A stretch of 36,378 bases of DNA, taken from the NCBI GenBank assembly GCA_026394565.1, contig JAPKYA010000084.1:1-36378 (forward strand). The letters are read 5' to 3'. A program made the translations under genes and the position numbers. Origin of the DNA: Methanothrix sp. GTDB lineage: Archaea > Halobacteriota > Methanosarcinia > Methanotrichales > Methanotrichaceae. The notes under the pieces are model-generated. The model made no database searches. It saw nothing but the letters and a program-made list of their open reading frames with translations, and was not told the DNA's origin. How positions within the stretch are numbered: the first letter of the stretch is position 1; each line of letters opens with the position of its first letter. Below are positions 24,246 to 32,517 of the stretch, in pieces.

Positions 24246-24255
24246 GTTTAAATAC
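24246..24255. promoter_or_regulatory. Self-complementary TATA box between nop5 and rpa
   Basis: GTTTAAATAC contains the palindrome TTTAAA and sits midway between the divergent nop5 and rpa genes. It reads as an archaeal TATA box on both strands; transcription starts about 25 nt away on each side would precede both start codons. A single box serving two directions is inference. Confidence 0.5.
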
Positions 24256-24304
24256 ATCCGGGCCCAAGTTACAGTTACCTCTCAACAAAAATTAGGGGGC
24301 TGAA

Positions 24305-25540
24305 TTGTCTATGAAAGAACTGGTTGATCAGATACAAGCTCGTCTCAGGGATCAGAAGATCGAGGTCCCTGAGGAGGATATCGAATCTCGCCTGAAGAAG
24401 CTCATCGTGGATTTTCGCGTGCCTGAAGGCGAGGCGAGAAGATCGGTTTTGAATTACTTCTTCAAAGAGCACGGCATCGTGCCTCAGGCCAGGGCCGGCT
24501 CGGAGAAGATCAAGATCGCAGAGATCAAGGAGTCCGGCAAGTGGGTGGATCTGGAGGTTAAGGTTTTAGATCTCTGGGAGCCGGCTTCCGAGACCATCTC
24601 TCAGACGGGACTGGTGGGCGATGCAACAGGGTCCATGAAGTTTGTGAAGTGGGTCAAGTCTGAACTGCCCAATCTGGAGCTGGGCAGAAGCTATCTTTTA
24701 AAAAACCTGGTCACGGACGAGTTTCAGGGCAGATTTTCCGTAAAACTGAATCGCACCAGCCATATCGAGCCGTTAGATGTCGATGTGGAGGCAAAGCCCG
24801 CCAGCAAAGCCGCAAAGAGCGTCAAGGTAGTGGAGATCAATGAGCCCGGTCAGTGGGTGGATCTGAAGGTCAAGGTGGCACAGCTCTGGGAGACAAATAG
24901 CGAAGCCATCTCCCAGTCAGGGTTGGTGGGCGATGAGACAGGCACCATAAAATTTGTGAAGTGGGTTAAGGCCGATTTGCCGGATATGGAGGATGGCAAA
25001 AGCTACCTGCTCAAAAACCTGGTCACAGACGAGTTTCAGGGCAGGTTTTCCGTAAAACTGAACCGCACCAGCCAAATTGAGCCGCTGGATGTTGATGTAG
25101 AGATCGGATCCGTAGCAGCGGAGTTTTCGGGAGCCCTGGTGGATGTACAGAAGGGCTCCGGGCTAATCAAGCGCTGCCCTGTTTGCAAGCGCTCTTTGGC
25201 CAAAGGTGTCTGCAGCGAGCACGGAAAGGTAGAGGGCACCCATGATCTGCGCATCAAAGCGGTCCTGGACGACGGCTGCCGTGCGCAGGATGTATTGATC
25301 AATCGTGAAACCACGGAGCGTCTGGTAGGTTTGACATTGGAGGATGCCAAGCATATGACCATGGAGGCCCTCGATAGCGAAGTTGTACGCAGCCTGATCG
25401 AGAGCAAGCTAGTGGGCAGATACTTTTCCATCACCGGACCGAGGATTGATCGCTATCTTCTGGTGGAAAGCATTAATGAAATCCCGCCAATATCGTCGAC
25501 GCACGTGGACGAACTCATAGCTGCGACGGAGGTGGCTTAA
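24305..25540 (+). CDS. Replication protein A-like single-stranded DNA-binding protein
   Basis: About 411 residues. It may start at TTG 24305 (GGGGG 5 nt upstream) or at ATG 24311. After a helical N-terminal region (to about 65) there are two OB folds, residues 68-162 and 171-265, that are strikingly alike (WVDLEVKV, LVGD-TG--KFVKWVK, YLLKNLVTDEFQGRFSVKLNRTS in both). A zinc finger follows (C291-x2-C294, C303-x2-H306) inside a third OB-like region. Two OB folds plus a zinc finger is the layout of the shorter RPA proteins of Methanosarcina. The protein coats single-stranded DNA in replication and repair. It is in an operon with the RPA-associated gene, whose ATG is one base past this stop. Confidence 0.9.
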   Translation: MSMKELVDQIQARLRDQKIEVPEEDIESRLKKLIVDFRVPEGEARRSVLNYFFKEHGIVPQARAGSEKIKIAEIKESGKWVDLEVKVLDLWEPASETISQTGLVGDATGSMKFVKWVKSELPNLELGRSYLLKNLVTDEFQGRFSVKLNRTSHIEPLDVDVEAKPASKAAKSVKVVEINEPGQWVDLKVKVAQLWETNSEAISQSGLVGDETGTIKFVKWVKADLPDMEDGKSYLLKNLVTDEFQGRFSVKLNRTSQIEPLDVDVEIGSVAAEFSGALVDVQKGSGLIKRCPVCKRSLAKGVCSEHGKVEGTHDLRIKAVLDDGCRAQDVLINRETTERLVGLTLEDAKHMTMEALDSEVVRSLIESKLVGRYFSITGPRIDRYLLVESINEIPPISSTHVDELIAATEVA

Positions 25541-25541
25541 A

Positions 25542-26399
25542 ATGGCAGGATTTTCACGAGAAGTGGCAAAAAGAATCTTCGCAGAGGAGCTGAAGAGCTC
25601 TAACTACTCCTTCCGCGACGGTGAGGATCAGCACCAGTATGCGCCTTCGTACCTCCTCACCCCTACGGGAGCAAAATGCAATCGCGTCTTCATGGTCGGC
25701 ACGTTGACAGAGAAGGATGATATTGGTGCAGACAAGGAGTATTGGAAGGGAAGAGTGGTCGATCCCACAGGCAGCATACTGATATATGCTGGGGAATACC
25801 AACCGGAAGCGGCCCATATATTGGCTAATATGGAGGCACCTTCTTTTGTAGCCGTGGTGGGCAAGCCCAATCTCTATCAGACCGATGACGGAAAAATCAT
25901 CATATCTTTGCGTGCCGAATCCATCCAGCGGGTGGATGAGAATACAAGAAACCAGTGGATAATGGACACCGCCAGGCGTACCCTGGAAAGGCTGCAGGCT
26001 CTGAAGAATGCCAGGCCAATCCCGGTATCCGGCGATTTCGCTACCGCGGACAATGTGCCTGCTTCCACTTCCTCTTCCACTCCCGCCCAGGACACAGATA
26101 GAGCTTTGCAGCATTACCACCCCGACATAGAGCACCTCCGGCAGATGGTCCTTCGCGCGCTCTCCTCCTTGAGGGCGGACCTGACCAAGAGCGACATGCC
26201 GCCGGAGACAAAAACCGCGAAGAGCGCGATTGTCGAGAGTGAGAAGAAGCCCCCCGCTACGCCGGCAGATCCGGAAAAGCCGGAAGATATGCCCCCTTCC
26301 CGAAAGAGCAAGCCAAAGAAGAGCGAGCCCAACAATACCTGGCCTGCGCCGGAGAATGAGGAAGAGGTAGAGACCATAGACTTCGGCAAGAAGAGCTGA
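25542..26399 (+). CDS. RPA-associated protein (RPA family, COG3390-like)
   Basis: A 285-residue protein. The N-terminal 150 residues form an OB-fold domain typical of the RPA-associated family found beside archaeal rpa genes: REVAKRIFAEELKSSNYSF, then YAPSYLLTPTGAKCNRVFMVGTLTEK and GRVVDPTGSILIYAGEY. The remainder is rich in Pro, Ser, Glu and Lys and looks disordered (PPATPADPEKPEDMPPSRKSKPKKSE), ending VETIDFGKKS. GGAGGTGG lies 7 nt before the ATG. The gene order rpa, then this gene, is a conserved pairing, and the products are thought to form a single-stranded DNA-binding complex. Confidence 0.88.
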   Translation: MAGFSREVAKRIFAEELKSSNYSFRDGEDQHQYAPSYLLTPTGAKCNRVFMVGTLTEKDDIGADKEYWKGRVVDPTGSILIYAGEYQPEAAHILANMEAPSFVAVVGKPNLYQTDDGKIIISLRAESIQRVDENTRNQWIMDTARRTLERLQALKNARPIPVSGDFATADNVPASTSSSTPAQDTDRALQHYHPDIEHLRQMVLRALSSLRADLTKSDMPPETKTAKSAIVESEKKPPATPADPEKPEDMPPSRKSKPKKSEPNNTWPAPENEEEVETIDFGKKS

Positions 26400-26403
26400 A
26401 AAG

Positions 26404-26414
26404 TTTTATATAAT
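26404..26414 (+). promoter_or_regulatory. TATA-like promoter for the RAM-domain gene
   Basis: TTTATATAATG lies directly after the RPA-associated stop codon and about 35-40 nt before the ATG at 26447. This suggests the RAM gene, and perhaps top6B-top6A, is transcribed from its own promoter and not only from the rpa operon. Confidence 0.5.
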
Positions 26415-26446
26415 GTACTGAGGCTCTATAGCATGGGTGAATCAAT

Positions 26447-26677
26447 ATGGTAATTGGAGTAACGATGGTAAAGGTGGTGCCGGGACAGGAAAAGACCGTC
26501 TACAATGCCTTGCAAGAGATAGACGGCATTAAGGATGTCTACCATGTCTTCGGCGAGTTCGACTTCGTGGTCATCATCGAGGTTGAGGGCCTGAGTATGT
26601 TGAATAAGCTCGTGGATGTCATCCGTGAGATAGACAACGTAACCGCCACCCAGACAGTAGTCGGGGCTGAACTCTAG
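26447..26677 (+). CDS. Stand-alone Lrp/AsnC-type ligand-binding (RAM) domain protein
   Basis: A 76-residue protein consisting only of the RAM domain, without the helix-turn-helix of Lrp/AsnC regulators. The beta-alpha-beta pattern is complete: [70 protein letters not shown] domains dimerise through their sheets and bind amino acids or other small ligands at the dimer interfaces. Small stand-alone RAM proteins are known in archaea and may partner with full regulators or enzymes. The gene sits between the rpa pair and top6B with its own TATA-like element. A role near DNA topology genes is unproven. Confidence 0.85.
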   Translation: MVIGVTMVKVVPGQEKTVYNALQEIDGIKDVYHVFGEFDFVVIIEVEGLSMLNKLVDVIREIDNVTATQTVVGAEL

Positions 26678-26694
26678 CCCTTTTTCCCCTTTTT

Positions 26695-28530
26695 ATGGAA
26701 ATTGCAGAGGAGCTGGCCAAGCAGCAAAAAGCCATCTCCGTAGCGGAATTTTTTGAGAAGAACCGTCAGATCCTGGGATTCGACTCGGCGCCGCGAGCGC
26801 TCATCACCTGCGTGAAGGAAGCTGTGGACAATTCCCTGGATGCCTGCGAAGATGCCGGGATACTGCCGGACATTTTTGTGCAGATAAAGAAGAACGGCGA
26901 ATACTATCAGGTTATTGTTGAGGATAACGGGCCGGGCATTGTGCAGGAGGAGATCCCGCGCGTCTTTGCCAAACTGCTCTATGGATCGCGTTTTCATACC
27001 CTGCGGCAAAGCCGCGGCCAGCAGGGCATCGGCATATCCGCGGCGGTGCTTTATTCCCAGCTCACCAGCGGCAGGCCCACCAAGGTCATCTCCAAGATCG
27101 CTCCGGACAGACCGGCCCGTTACTGCGAGCTGCTCATAAATACCGCCAAAAACGAGCCCGAGATTTTAAAATCCGAGGATATGGACTGGGAACGCCCCAG
27201 GGGCACGCGCGTGGAGCTGGAGATGGAGGGCACCTATGTGAGGAGCCGCAGGCAATCGGTCTATGGCTCGCTGAAGAGCACCGCCATTGTCAATCCCCAT
27301 GCGCGCCTGACCCTGGTGGAGCCGGAAGGCAACGTGGAAGTCTTCGAGAGGGCTACAGAGAGTCTGCCCAAAAAAGCCTATGCCATTTCCCCTCATCCGG
27401 ACGGAATTGAGCTGGGCGAGCTGATCAAGCTTCTGCGCTACACCGACAAAAAGAAGCTGCGCGTCTTTTTAAAAGAGACCTTCTCTTCCATCGGCGCCAT
27501 TTCCGCTCAGGAGCTGTGCAGATTAGCAAGCCTGGATCCGGAGGAGGCCCCCACCGGCCTGGACCATGAGGCGGCATCTCGCCTGCACTGCGCCTTCAAG
27601 CAGATCAAGGTCAAGTCGCCTCCCGTGGACTGTCTGTCCCCCATAGGCGAGGAGCTGATCAAGGCCGGCCTGGAAAAGGAGTTTAGGCTGGACTATATCG
27701 CCACCACGGTTCGGCCCGTATCCGTCTATTCTGGCAATCCCTTCCTGGTCGAGGTGGGACTGGGCTATGGAGGAGAGCTGGAGAAGGAGAGCCGCATTGA
27801 ACTTTTGCGCTTTGCCAACCGCGTTCCTCTCGTCTACCAGCAGGGTGCCTGCGCCGTAACTCACGCTGTGGAGAGCGTCTCCTGGAAGAACTATTCCCTG
27901 GGCCAGCCTACAGGAAGCGGCGTGCCGATCGGCCCGGCGGTGCTGCTGGTTCATATCGCCTCCACCAACATTCCCTTCACCTCGGAGAGCAAAGATGCAG
28001 TGGCCGATATGCCGGAGATTTTGACAGAGATCGATCTGGGGCTGAAAGAGGTAGCCAGAAAGCTGCGCCGCTACATGAGCCGTCAGAGCGTTCTCTCGGA
28101 AAGAAGGGAGAAGGAGGAGATCATAAGAAAGATCCTGCCGCGCATCGCCCAGAAGCTCTCCGATGTCCTGGAAAGGGATGTGCCGGATATCGGGCCGGTG
28201 GTAGCCAAAATCATGGGCAACCTTCTAGTCTTCCGGAAAGTGGAGAGGAATAATGGACAGCTATGCGTCAAAATCCAGGTAGAAAATCACAGCGAACTGG
28301 TGCGCTCCTTTAAGTTGCATGAGGTGCTGGCAGTGCAGGCCGACAGCGTCACGCCTGCCGCCAAAGTCATTCCCCTGGGAGACGGCTACGACTATCACTG
28401 GAAGCTCTCCATCGGTCCGGGCCAGAGCGCCTCCCTCAGCTACAGCATCGCGGCGTATGGCATATCCTTAAAAGAGCTGGTGGTGGAGGGCCTGGAAGCG
28501 GAGATCGTTACAGGGGCCAGGGTGATCTAG
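26695..28530 (+). CDS. top6B: DNA topoisomerase VI subunit B (ATPase)
   Basis: A 611-residue subunit of the type IIB topoisomerase. It carries a GHKL ATPase fold: E42 and N46 in [11 protein letters not shown] (Bergerat N motif), DNGPG starting at D77, and [10 protein letters not shown] at 108-117. After the ATPase come the H2TH-like and transducer domains that couple ATP hydrolysis to DNA-gate opening by subunit A. Length and motifs are normal. The ATG lies 17 nt after the previous stop, and the gap is a pyrimidine tract (CCCTTTTTCCCCTTTTT) with no ribosome binding site, which is odd. The next gene, top6A, follows 3 bp on. Together they form the A2B2 enzyme that relaxes and decatenates DNA. 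Confidence 0.96.
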   Translation: MEIAEELAKQQKAISVAEFFEKNRQILGFDSAPRALITCVKEAVDNSLDACEDAGILPDIFVQIKKNGEYYQVIVEDNGPGIVQEEIPRVFAKLLYGSRFHTLRQSRGQQGIGISAAVLYSQLTSGRPTKVISKIAPDRPARYCELLINTAKNEPEILKSEDMDWERPRGTRVELEMEGTYVRSRRQSVYGSLKSTAIVNPHARLTLVEPEGNVEVFERATESLPKKAYAISPHPDGIELGELIKLLRYTDKKKLRVFLKETFSSIGAISAQELCRLASLDPEEAPTGLDHEAASRLHCAFKQIKVKSPPVDCLSPIGEELIKAGLEKEFRLDYIATTVRPVSVYSGNPFLVEVGLGYGGELEKESRIELLRFANRVPLVYQQGACAVTHAVESVSWKNYSLGQPTGSGVPIGPAVLLVHIASTNIPFTSESKDAVADMPEILTEIDLGLKEVARKLRRYMSRQSVLSERREKEEIIRKILPRIAQKLSDVLERDVPDIGPVVAKIMGNLLVFRKVERNNGQLCVKIQVENHSELVRSFKLHEVLAVQADSVTPAAKVIPLGDGYDYHWKLSIGPGQSASLSYSIAAYGISLKELVVEGLEAEIVTGARVI

Positions 28531-28533
28531 CCA

Positions 28534-29670
28534 ATGGAAAAATCCGACGAAAAAAATGAATTTGAAAGGACGCTAAATATAAAAAAGGCGGAAAAGTCTA
28601 AACTGGCTGAGGAAAAGCTGCTTGGCCTCGCGAATACTCTTTACAACCAGTTTCAGCAGGGCATAGTGCCCCATATCTCCCTGCCCTCCCGGACCAAAGG
28701 AAATATCGAGTTTTCCACTAAGGACGATGTCTGGATTTATGGAGACCAGGAGACGACACGCAGTGTCAAGACCGTGCGCGGAGCCAAGACGCTGCTCAAG
28801 ACGGTTCACCTGGCTGAGCTGCTCATCAAAGAGCATATCAAGAACAATCGCGGCTCCACCTTAAGAGAGATCTATTACATCTCCGAGAACTGGGATATCG
28901 CCAAATTCCATGAGCAGGCGGAGAGTGACCGGCTTATCGAGGATCTGGAGATTGTCACAGCTCTACACCGGGAGGACTTTCACGTCCGGCCGGAGGAGGA
29001 TGGAGCGGCAGTCTTCGGGCCGCTGCGCCTCAAAGAGCAAACGCGTCGCGGCGAGCGGGAGATGCACTGCCAGGAGGATGTGGGCGAGGCCGGCTACCAG
29101 ATACCCTTCAATGTAGATAACATAGAATTTTTAAGCCACGATGCCAAAATGGTCATGGCCATTGAGACGGGCGGAATGTATGCCCGGCTGATCGAGAACG
29201 GCTTTGATGAGGAGTACAATGCCATCCTGGTCCACATAAAAGGCCAGCCGGCCCGGTCTACGCGCCGCATCATAAAGAGGCTGAATGCGGAGCTGAACAT
29301 CCCAGTTGTGGTCTTCACGGATGGCGATCCCTGGTCCTATCGCATCTTCGCAAGCATCGCCTACGGGGCCATCAAGAGCGCTCATCTCTCAGAGCATCTG
29401 GTCACCCCGACGGCGCGCTTCCTGGGGGTGCAGCCCAGCGATATCGTGGACTACAACCTCTCTACAGACAAGCTCACCGATCAGGATATGCAGGCATTGC
29501 GAAGCGAACTGACCGACCCCCGGTTTAATACGCCCTACTGGGAAAAACAGATCAGGCTGCAGATAGACCTCAAGAAAAAGGCAGAGCAGCAGGCCTTTGC
29601 CGGCAAGGGCCTGGATTATGTGACCAAGACCTACCTGCCGGAGAGGCTCACAGAGATGGGGATAATTTAG
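28534..29670 (+). CDS. top6A: DNA topoisomerase VI subunit A
   Basis: A 378-residue DNA-cleaving subunit. The 5Y-CAP domain carries tandem tyrosines (Y114, Y115) in [13 protein letters not shown], one of which attacks DNA. The Toprim domain has E211 in [11 protein letters not shown] and the D263-G-D265 pair in [12 protein letters not shown], which bind magnesium. Subunit A is the homolog of Spo11, which makes meiotic breaks in eukaryotes. All catalytic residues are present and the length is normal. The ATG lies 3 bp after the top6B stop, so the two are co-transcribed. The end of the gene overlaps nothing; a TTG-started amidohydrolase begins one base past its stop. Confidence 0.96.
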   Translation: MEKSDEKNEFERTLNIKKAEKSKLAEEKLLGLANTLYNQFQQGIVPHISLPSRTKGNIEFSTKDDVWIYGDQETTRSVKTVRGAKTLLKTVHLAELLIKEHIKNNRGSTLREIYYISENWDIAKFHEQAESDRLIEDLEIVTALHREDFHVRPEEDGAAVFGPLRLKEQTRRGEREMHCQEDVGEAGYQIPFNVDNIEFLSHDAKMVMAIETGGMYARLIENGFDEEYNAILVHIKGQPARSTRRIIKRLNAELNIPVVVFTDGDPWSYRIFASIAYGAIKSAHLSEHLVTPTARFLGVQPSDIVDYNLSTDKLTDQDMQALRSELTDPRFNTPYWEKQIRLQIDLKKKAEQQAFAGKGLDYVTKTYLPERLTEMGII

Positions 29671-29671
29671 T

Positions 29672-30565
29672 TTGATCATCGATTTTCACACCCACATCTA
29701 CCCGGAATGGGTGGCGGCCAAGATCCTGCCCGCGGCTAAAAGGAAACTGAAGGTGGCAGTGCCGGGCACGGGCGCGCCCGGAGATCTGCGCCGCATGATG
29801 CAGGCGGCAGGAGTGGCCCAATCGGTGCTCCTGCCCCTGGCCAAAGGCAGAGAGGATGTCTCCAGCCTCAACGACTGGGTTATGTCCGTCTCGGGGGGCA
29901 AGGAGCTGACGGCATTCGGAGCTGTGCATCCCTTCATGCTAAACCTGGAGGCTGAGCTGGACCGCTTGGCTGCCCGCGGCGTTAAGGGAGTCAAGATGAT
30001 GCCGCTCTTGCAGGAGGTCTATCCCGATGATCCCTGCTGCGGCAAACTTTACGAGGCATTGATAGAGAGAAAGATGATCCTGGTGGCCCATGCGGGCCGA
30101 GACCCCCTGGACCGGCAGGAGGTCTTTGGCACGCCGAAGCGTTTTGCCAGGACCGTTGAATGCTATCCCGACCTGCGGCTGCTGCTGGCCCACCTGGGGG
30201 GCCTGCGCATGTGGGATGAAGTGAGACGGCACCTTCTGCCCGCCGGCGGAAATGTCTATTTCGATACGGCTTACGTCTCCTTTTTCATGGGCCCGGAAGA
30301 TATGTTGGAGCTGATAAGAGATATCGGGCCAAAGAGGGTCCTCTTCGGCAGCGACTATCCCTGGGAGGAGCCGGGAAGGGCGGCGGAGATAATCGCAAGT
30401 CTGGGGCTTTGTGAAGCGGAAGCGCAAGCTGTTCTCTACAATAATGCGGCCACGCTCCTGGATGTGGGGTTAGAGCTTACTACTACGCTCACCACAAAGG
30501 CACAAAGGCACAAAGACGACTTGGACTCAGAAATTGGGCCAAAGGTTTATACTTCTTTAGAATAG
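29672..30565 (+). CDS. Amidohydrolase 2 / TatD-like metal-dependent hydrolase
   Basis: About 297 residues, starting at a TTG one base after the top6A stop. The metal ligands of the amidohydrolase-2 fold are in place: H6-x-H8 (DFHTH), H140 (VAHAG), H174 (LAHLGG) and D228 (GSDYPWEE). It is cytoplasmic and likely hydrolyses or decarboxylates a small molecule; the substrate is unknown. The last 28 residues (from about 270) do not fit the family: they are encoded partly by a direct 8-bp repeat (ACAAAGGC) at 30494-30515, and the natural end is probably near residue 268. It is likely co-transcribed with the topoisomerase genes. Confidence 0.85.
   Translation: MIIDFHTHIYPEWVAAKILPAAKRKLKVAVPGTGAPGDLRRMMQAAGVAQSVLLPLAKGREDVSSLNDWVMSVSGGKELTAFGAVHPFMLNLEAELDRLAARGVKGVKMMPLLQEVYPDDPCCGKLYEALIERKMILVAHAGRDPLDRQEVFGTPKRFARTVECYPDLRLLLAHLGGLRMWDEVRRHLLPAGGNVYFDTAYVSFFMGPEDMLELIRDIGPKRVLFGSDYPWEEPGRAAEIIASLGLCEAEAQAVLYNNAATLLDVGLELTTTLTTKAQRHKDDLDSEIGPKVYTSLE
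30494..30515. repeat. Tandem ACAAAGGC microrepeat inside the end of the hydrolase gene
   Basis: The 8-bp unit ACAAAGGC occurs twice, followed by a partial third copy (ACAAAG). Similar ACAAAGGCACAAAGG-type arrays are dispersed repeats in many genomes, usually between genes. Here it extends the hydrolase reading frame, giving an ACAAAGGC-coded tail (TTKAQRHKD). Confidence 0.7.
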
Positions 30566-30577
30566 ATGTCCTGATCC

Positions 30578-30760
30578 ATGAAACACGATCTGCTTGACAT
30601 TTTGGCTTGTCCGCTCTGCAAAGGCAACTTAACTTTAGAGGTATTCGAAGAGAACGAGTTGGAGATTGTGACGGGCAAGCTCTGCTGTCAGGCTTGCCGG
30701 GAATGCTATCCTATTGAAGACGGCATACCCAATATGCTGCCGCCCGATCTGAGAGATTAG
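30578..30760 (+). CDS. Trm112-like zinc-binding protein
   Basis: A 60-residue protein of the Trm112/UPF0434 type. Two CxxC pairs, CPLC (C11-C14) and CQAC (C37-C40) with a further C43, would bind one zinc. The order HDLLDILACPLCKG, then CRECYPIEDGIPNMLP is characteristic. Trm112 is an obligate partner that activates several tRNA, rRNA and protein methyltransferases. No methyltransferase gene is adjacent, so its partner must be elsewhere. It follows the hydrolase by 12 bp and is probably in the same transcript. Confidence 0.85.
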   Translation: MKHDLLDILACPLCKGNLTLEVFEENELEIVTGKLCCQACRECYPIEDGIPNMLPPDLRD

Positions 30761-30798
30761 TCCGACTTTAGGGGAGGCAAGGAGATCCACTAGCAAAA

Positions 30799-30810
30799 TA
30801 TTTATACAAT
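30799..30810 (+). promoter_or_regulatory. TATA-like element before the charged membrane protein gene
   Basis: TATTTATACAAT lies about 35 nt before the TTG start at 30845, and a GGGGAG ribosome site at 30831-30836 follows. Placement fits an archaeal promoter. Confidence 0.5.
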
Positions 30811-30844
30811 ATTATGCAATATATGGTTTGGGGGAGTTTCGGCA

Positions 30845-31945
30845 TTGGATCATGTTGTTCACATCAATAATGGCAGTGGGGCGGCCAAGCCCATAGTTCT
30901 TCGTCTTCTTCCAGGTGAGGAGACCATATTCAATCTCAAGGTCGTCAATCACGGGGAGCCGTCTAATATTTCTCTGCAGGCCAGCAGTCCCGTCTTAAAG
31001 GCGGTGCGATTGAAGAAGCCGGATCACTATGTGGTCCTGGAGGAGATCATACCCATCCTGGCCAGGATGCCGGCCAACAAGAAGCGGCTGGAGGGCGAGA
31101 TACTTCTTTCCGGCAGCAGCGGAGAAAGCCGGGTGCCTATCACTCTTTTGCGCGATTCGGAAGACCCGGGCGATGATCTGGAAGACCCAGATCTGCAAGG
31201 GAACGAGGAATTGAAGGACGATCTGATGGGTGAGGCCCTGGAAAGGGAAGAAGCAAGCGATGAAGAGGAAGATGAGGATGCGGATCTTGTGGCCCAGAGA
31301 ATGGACGGCGGGGACCGAGAAGATGCCGATAATGAGGAAGTGGAGAAAGAGCCCCGGCGCATAGCATTCTCTCGCGATCGAGATCTGCAAAGATACCGAT
31401 CAGCTACCCGTCAGCAGAGAGTAGCGGGAGCGACGGAAAGCCGCGAGGAGAAGCGCGGCCGGGAGCGAACAGGAAGCCGTATTGATGATCGTTTTATAGA
31501 CCCAATCAGTAGACAGGATGAAAGCCCGCGTATCATCCCCAGGCAGGAGCCTGTGCATGAGCACGAGGTGAGGCAAAGGCCGGATGCCTCAGATTATGAT
31601 GAAAGCTACCAGGATTTCCGGCAGGACCAGGGCGGCGAAAGCCAGGAGATCATCACTTCCGCGAAGAGAGAAGAACGAGAAAGGGAAAGGGTCCCAGAGG
31701 AACGAGAAGAGTATATCGAGCCGGATGAGGGACCTCTACCTTCCGCACTTTTCGACAAATTGGGCGACCTACGCAGCCCGGGCGCTCTAAAGGTCGTTCC
31801 TGCGGCTCTATTTCTGGCGCTGGTTATCGTTCTGGTTTTGACGTTCATTACACAGAGCATTCCCGAATTTCCCGGCGCTTTGGCTTCGTCCATCCTGATC
31901 GTCACCCTTATCATATACGGAGCGGCTACGCTTCTGAAGACTTAG
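30845..31945 (+). CDS. C-terminally anchored membrane protein with a charged linker and Ig-like N-terminus
   Basis: A 366-residue protein starting at TTG 30845 (GGGGAG 8 nt upstream). Residues 1-105 look like a beta-sandwich domain (PIVLRLLPGEETIFNLKVVNHGEPSNISL is a typical Ig-like strand pattern). Residues 106-300 are extremely charged and probably disordered, full of Asp/Glu runs then Arg/Glu runs (EREEASDEEEDEDADL and REERERERVPEEREEY). Two hydrophobic helices at about 317-337 and 344-363 end the protein, forming a hairpin anchor. There is no signal peptide, so the N-terminal part probably faces the cytoplasm. I do not recognise the family well; similar proteins occur in related archaea. 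A scaffold at the membrane is possible. Confidence 0.72.
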   Translation: MDHVVHINNGSGAAKPIVLRLLPGEETIFNLKVVNHGEPSNISLQASSPVLKAVRLKKPDHYVVLEEIIPILARMPANKKRLEGEILLSGSSGESRVPITLLRDSEDPGDDLEDPDLQGNEELKDDLMGEALEREEASDEEEDEDADLVAQRMDGGDREDADNEEVEKEPRRIAFSRDRDLQRYRSATRQQRVAGATESREEKRGRERTGSRIDDRFIDPISRQDESPRIIPRQEPVHEHEVRQRPDASDYDESYQDFRQDQGGESQEIITSAKREERERERVPEEREEYIEPDEGPLPSALFDKLGDLRSPGALKVVPAALFLALVIVLVLTFITQSIPEFPGALASSILIVTLIIYGAATLLKT

Positions 31946-31963
31946 AAGTTAATACCGGTAAGA

Positions 31964-31971
31964 TTTAAATA
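31964..31971 (+). promoter_or_regulatory. TATA-like element before the recombinase operon
   Basis: ATTTAAATA-type sequence near 31964-31971 lies about 35-40 nt before the ATG at 32005 of the RHH-like gene. It likely drives the two-gene operon. Confidence 0.4.
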
Positions 31972-32004
31972 CCTTGAAAGCCTATCAGCTTACTGGTGCT
32001 TGAT

Positions 32005-32517
32005 ATGGTCACTCCAGGGCTGAAAAAAAGGTATATTGATGTCTATCTTCCATCGGAAGAAGCAAAGCATGAGTGGGAAGAAGATGCTACGAAGGCAGGG
32101 CTTCCTATGTCAAAATTCGTTTTCGAGGCAGTGGAAGCCTTTCGTGCCGCCAAGGATGAAACTCCTCGATCTGAAATAGTCAAAGAGCTTGCTGAGTCCA
32201 AAGAAGAGGTTCAAAAGCTTCGCACTGAGCTAAAGATAAAGACCATGCTCCTGGAAAAGATGGACGCAGAGGTCTACAAAGCGCGCTATGCCAGCTTCCA
32301 GGAGGTCGAAATGGGTGAAGGAACCAGACACCATGACCAGGAGCTAATTAAGATTCTGCAACGCGACAAGGCTCTCGAAGGCTATTCTATCTTGAAGGAA
32401 CTTGCCATCGATCCACGTGAAACCGAGGCTGTTAAGCTCGTTAATAACCAGCTCGAATCCCTCAGGCGTTTTGGCCTGGTAGAAGAGACTGCCAAAGGCT
32501 GGAAGTGGATCAAATGA
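32005..32517 (+). CDS. Ribbon-helix-helix-like / coiled-coil / winged-helix protein coupled to a recombinase
   Basis: About 170 residues from the ATG at 32005; a GTG at 31996 is an alternative. Residues 8-50 have the look of a ribbon-helix-helix DNA-binding domain: KKRYIDVYLPSEEAKHEWEEDA gives the strand and first helix, and LPMSKFVFEAVEAF the second helix. A long coiled-coil helix follows (about residues 58-95, VKELAESKEEVQKLRTELK). The C-terminal 55 residues resemble a winged helix (LEGYSILKELAIDP, VNNQLESLRRFGLVEET). The stop codon overlaps the recombinase start by 4 bp (ATGA), so translation is coupled. It may position or control the recombinase on DNA; that is inference. Confidence 0.7.
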   Translation: MVTPGLKKRYIDVYLPSEEAKHEWEEDATKAGLPMSKFVFEAVEAFRAAKDETPRSEIVKELAESKEEVQKLRTELKIKTMLLEKMDAEVYKARYASFQEVEMGEGTRHHDQELIKILQRDKALEGYSILKELAIDPRETEAVKLVNNQLESLRRFGLVEETAKGWKWIK

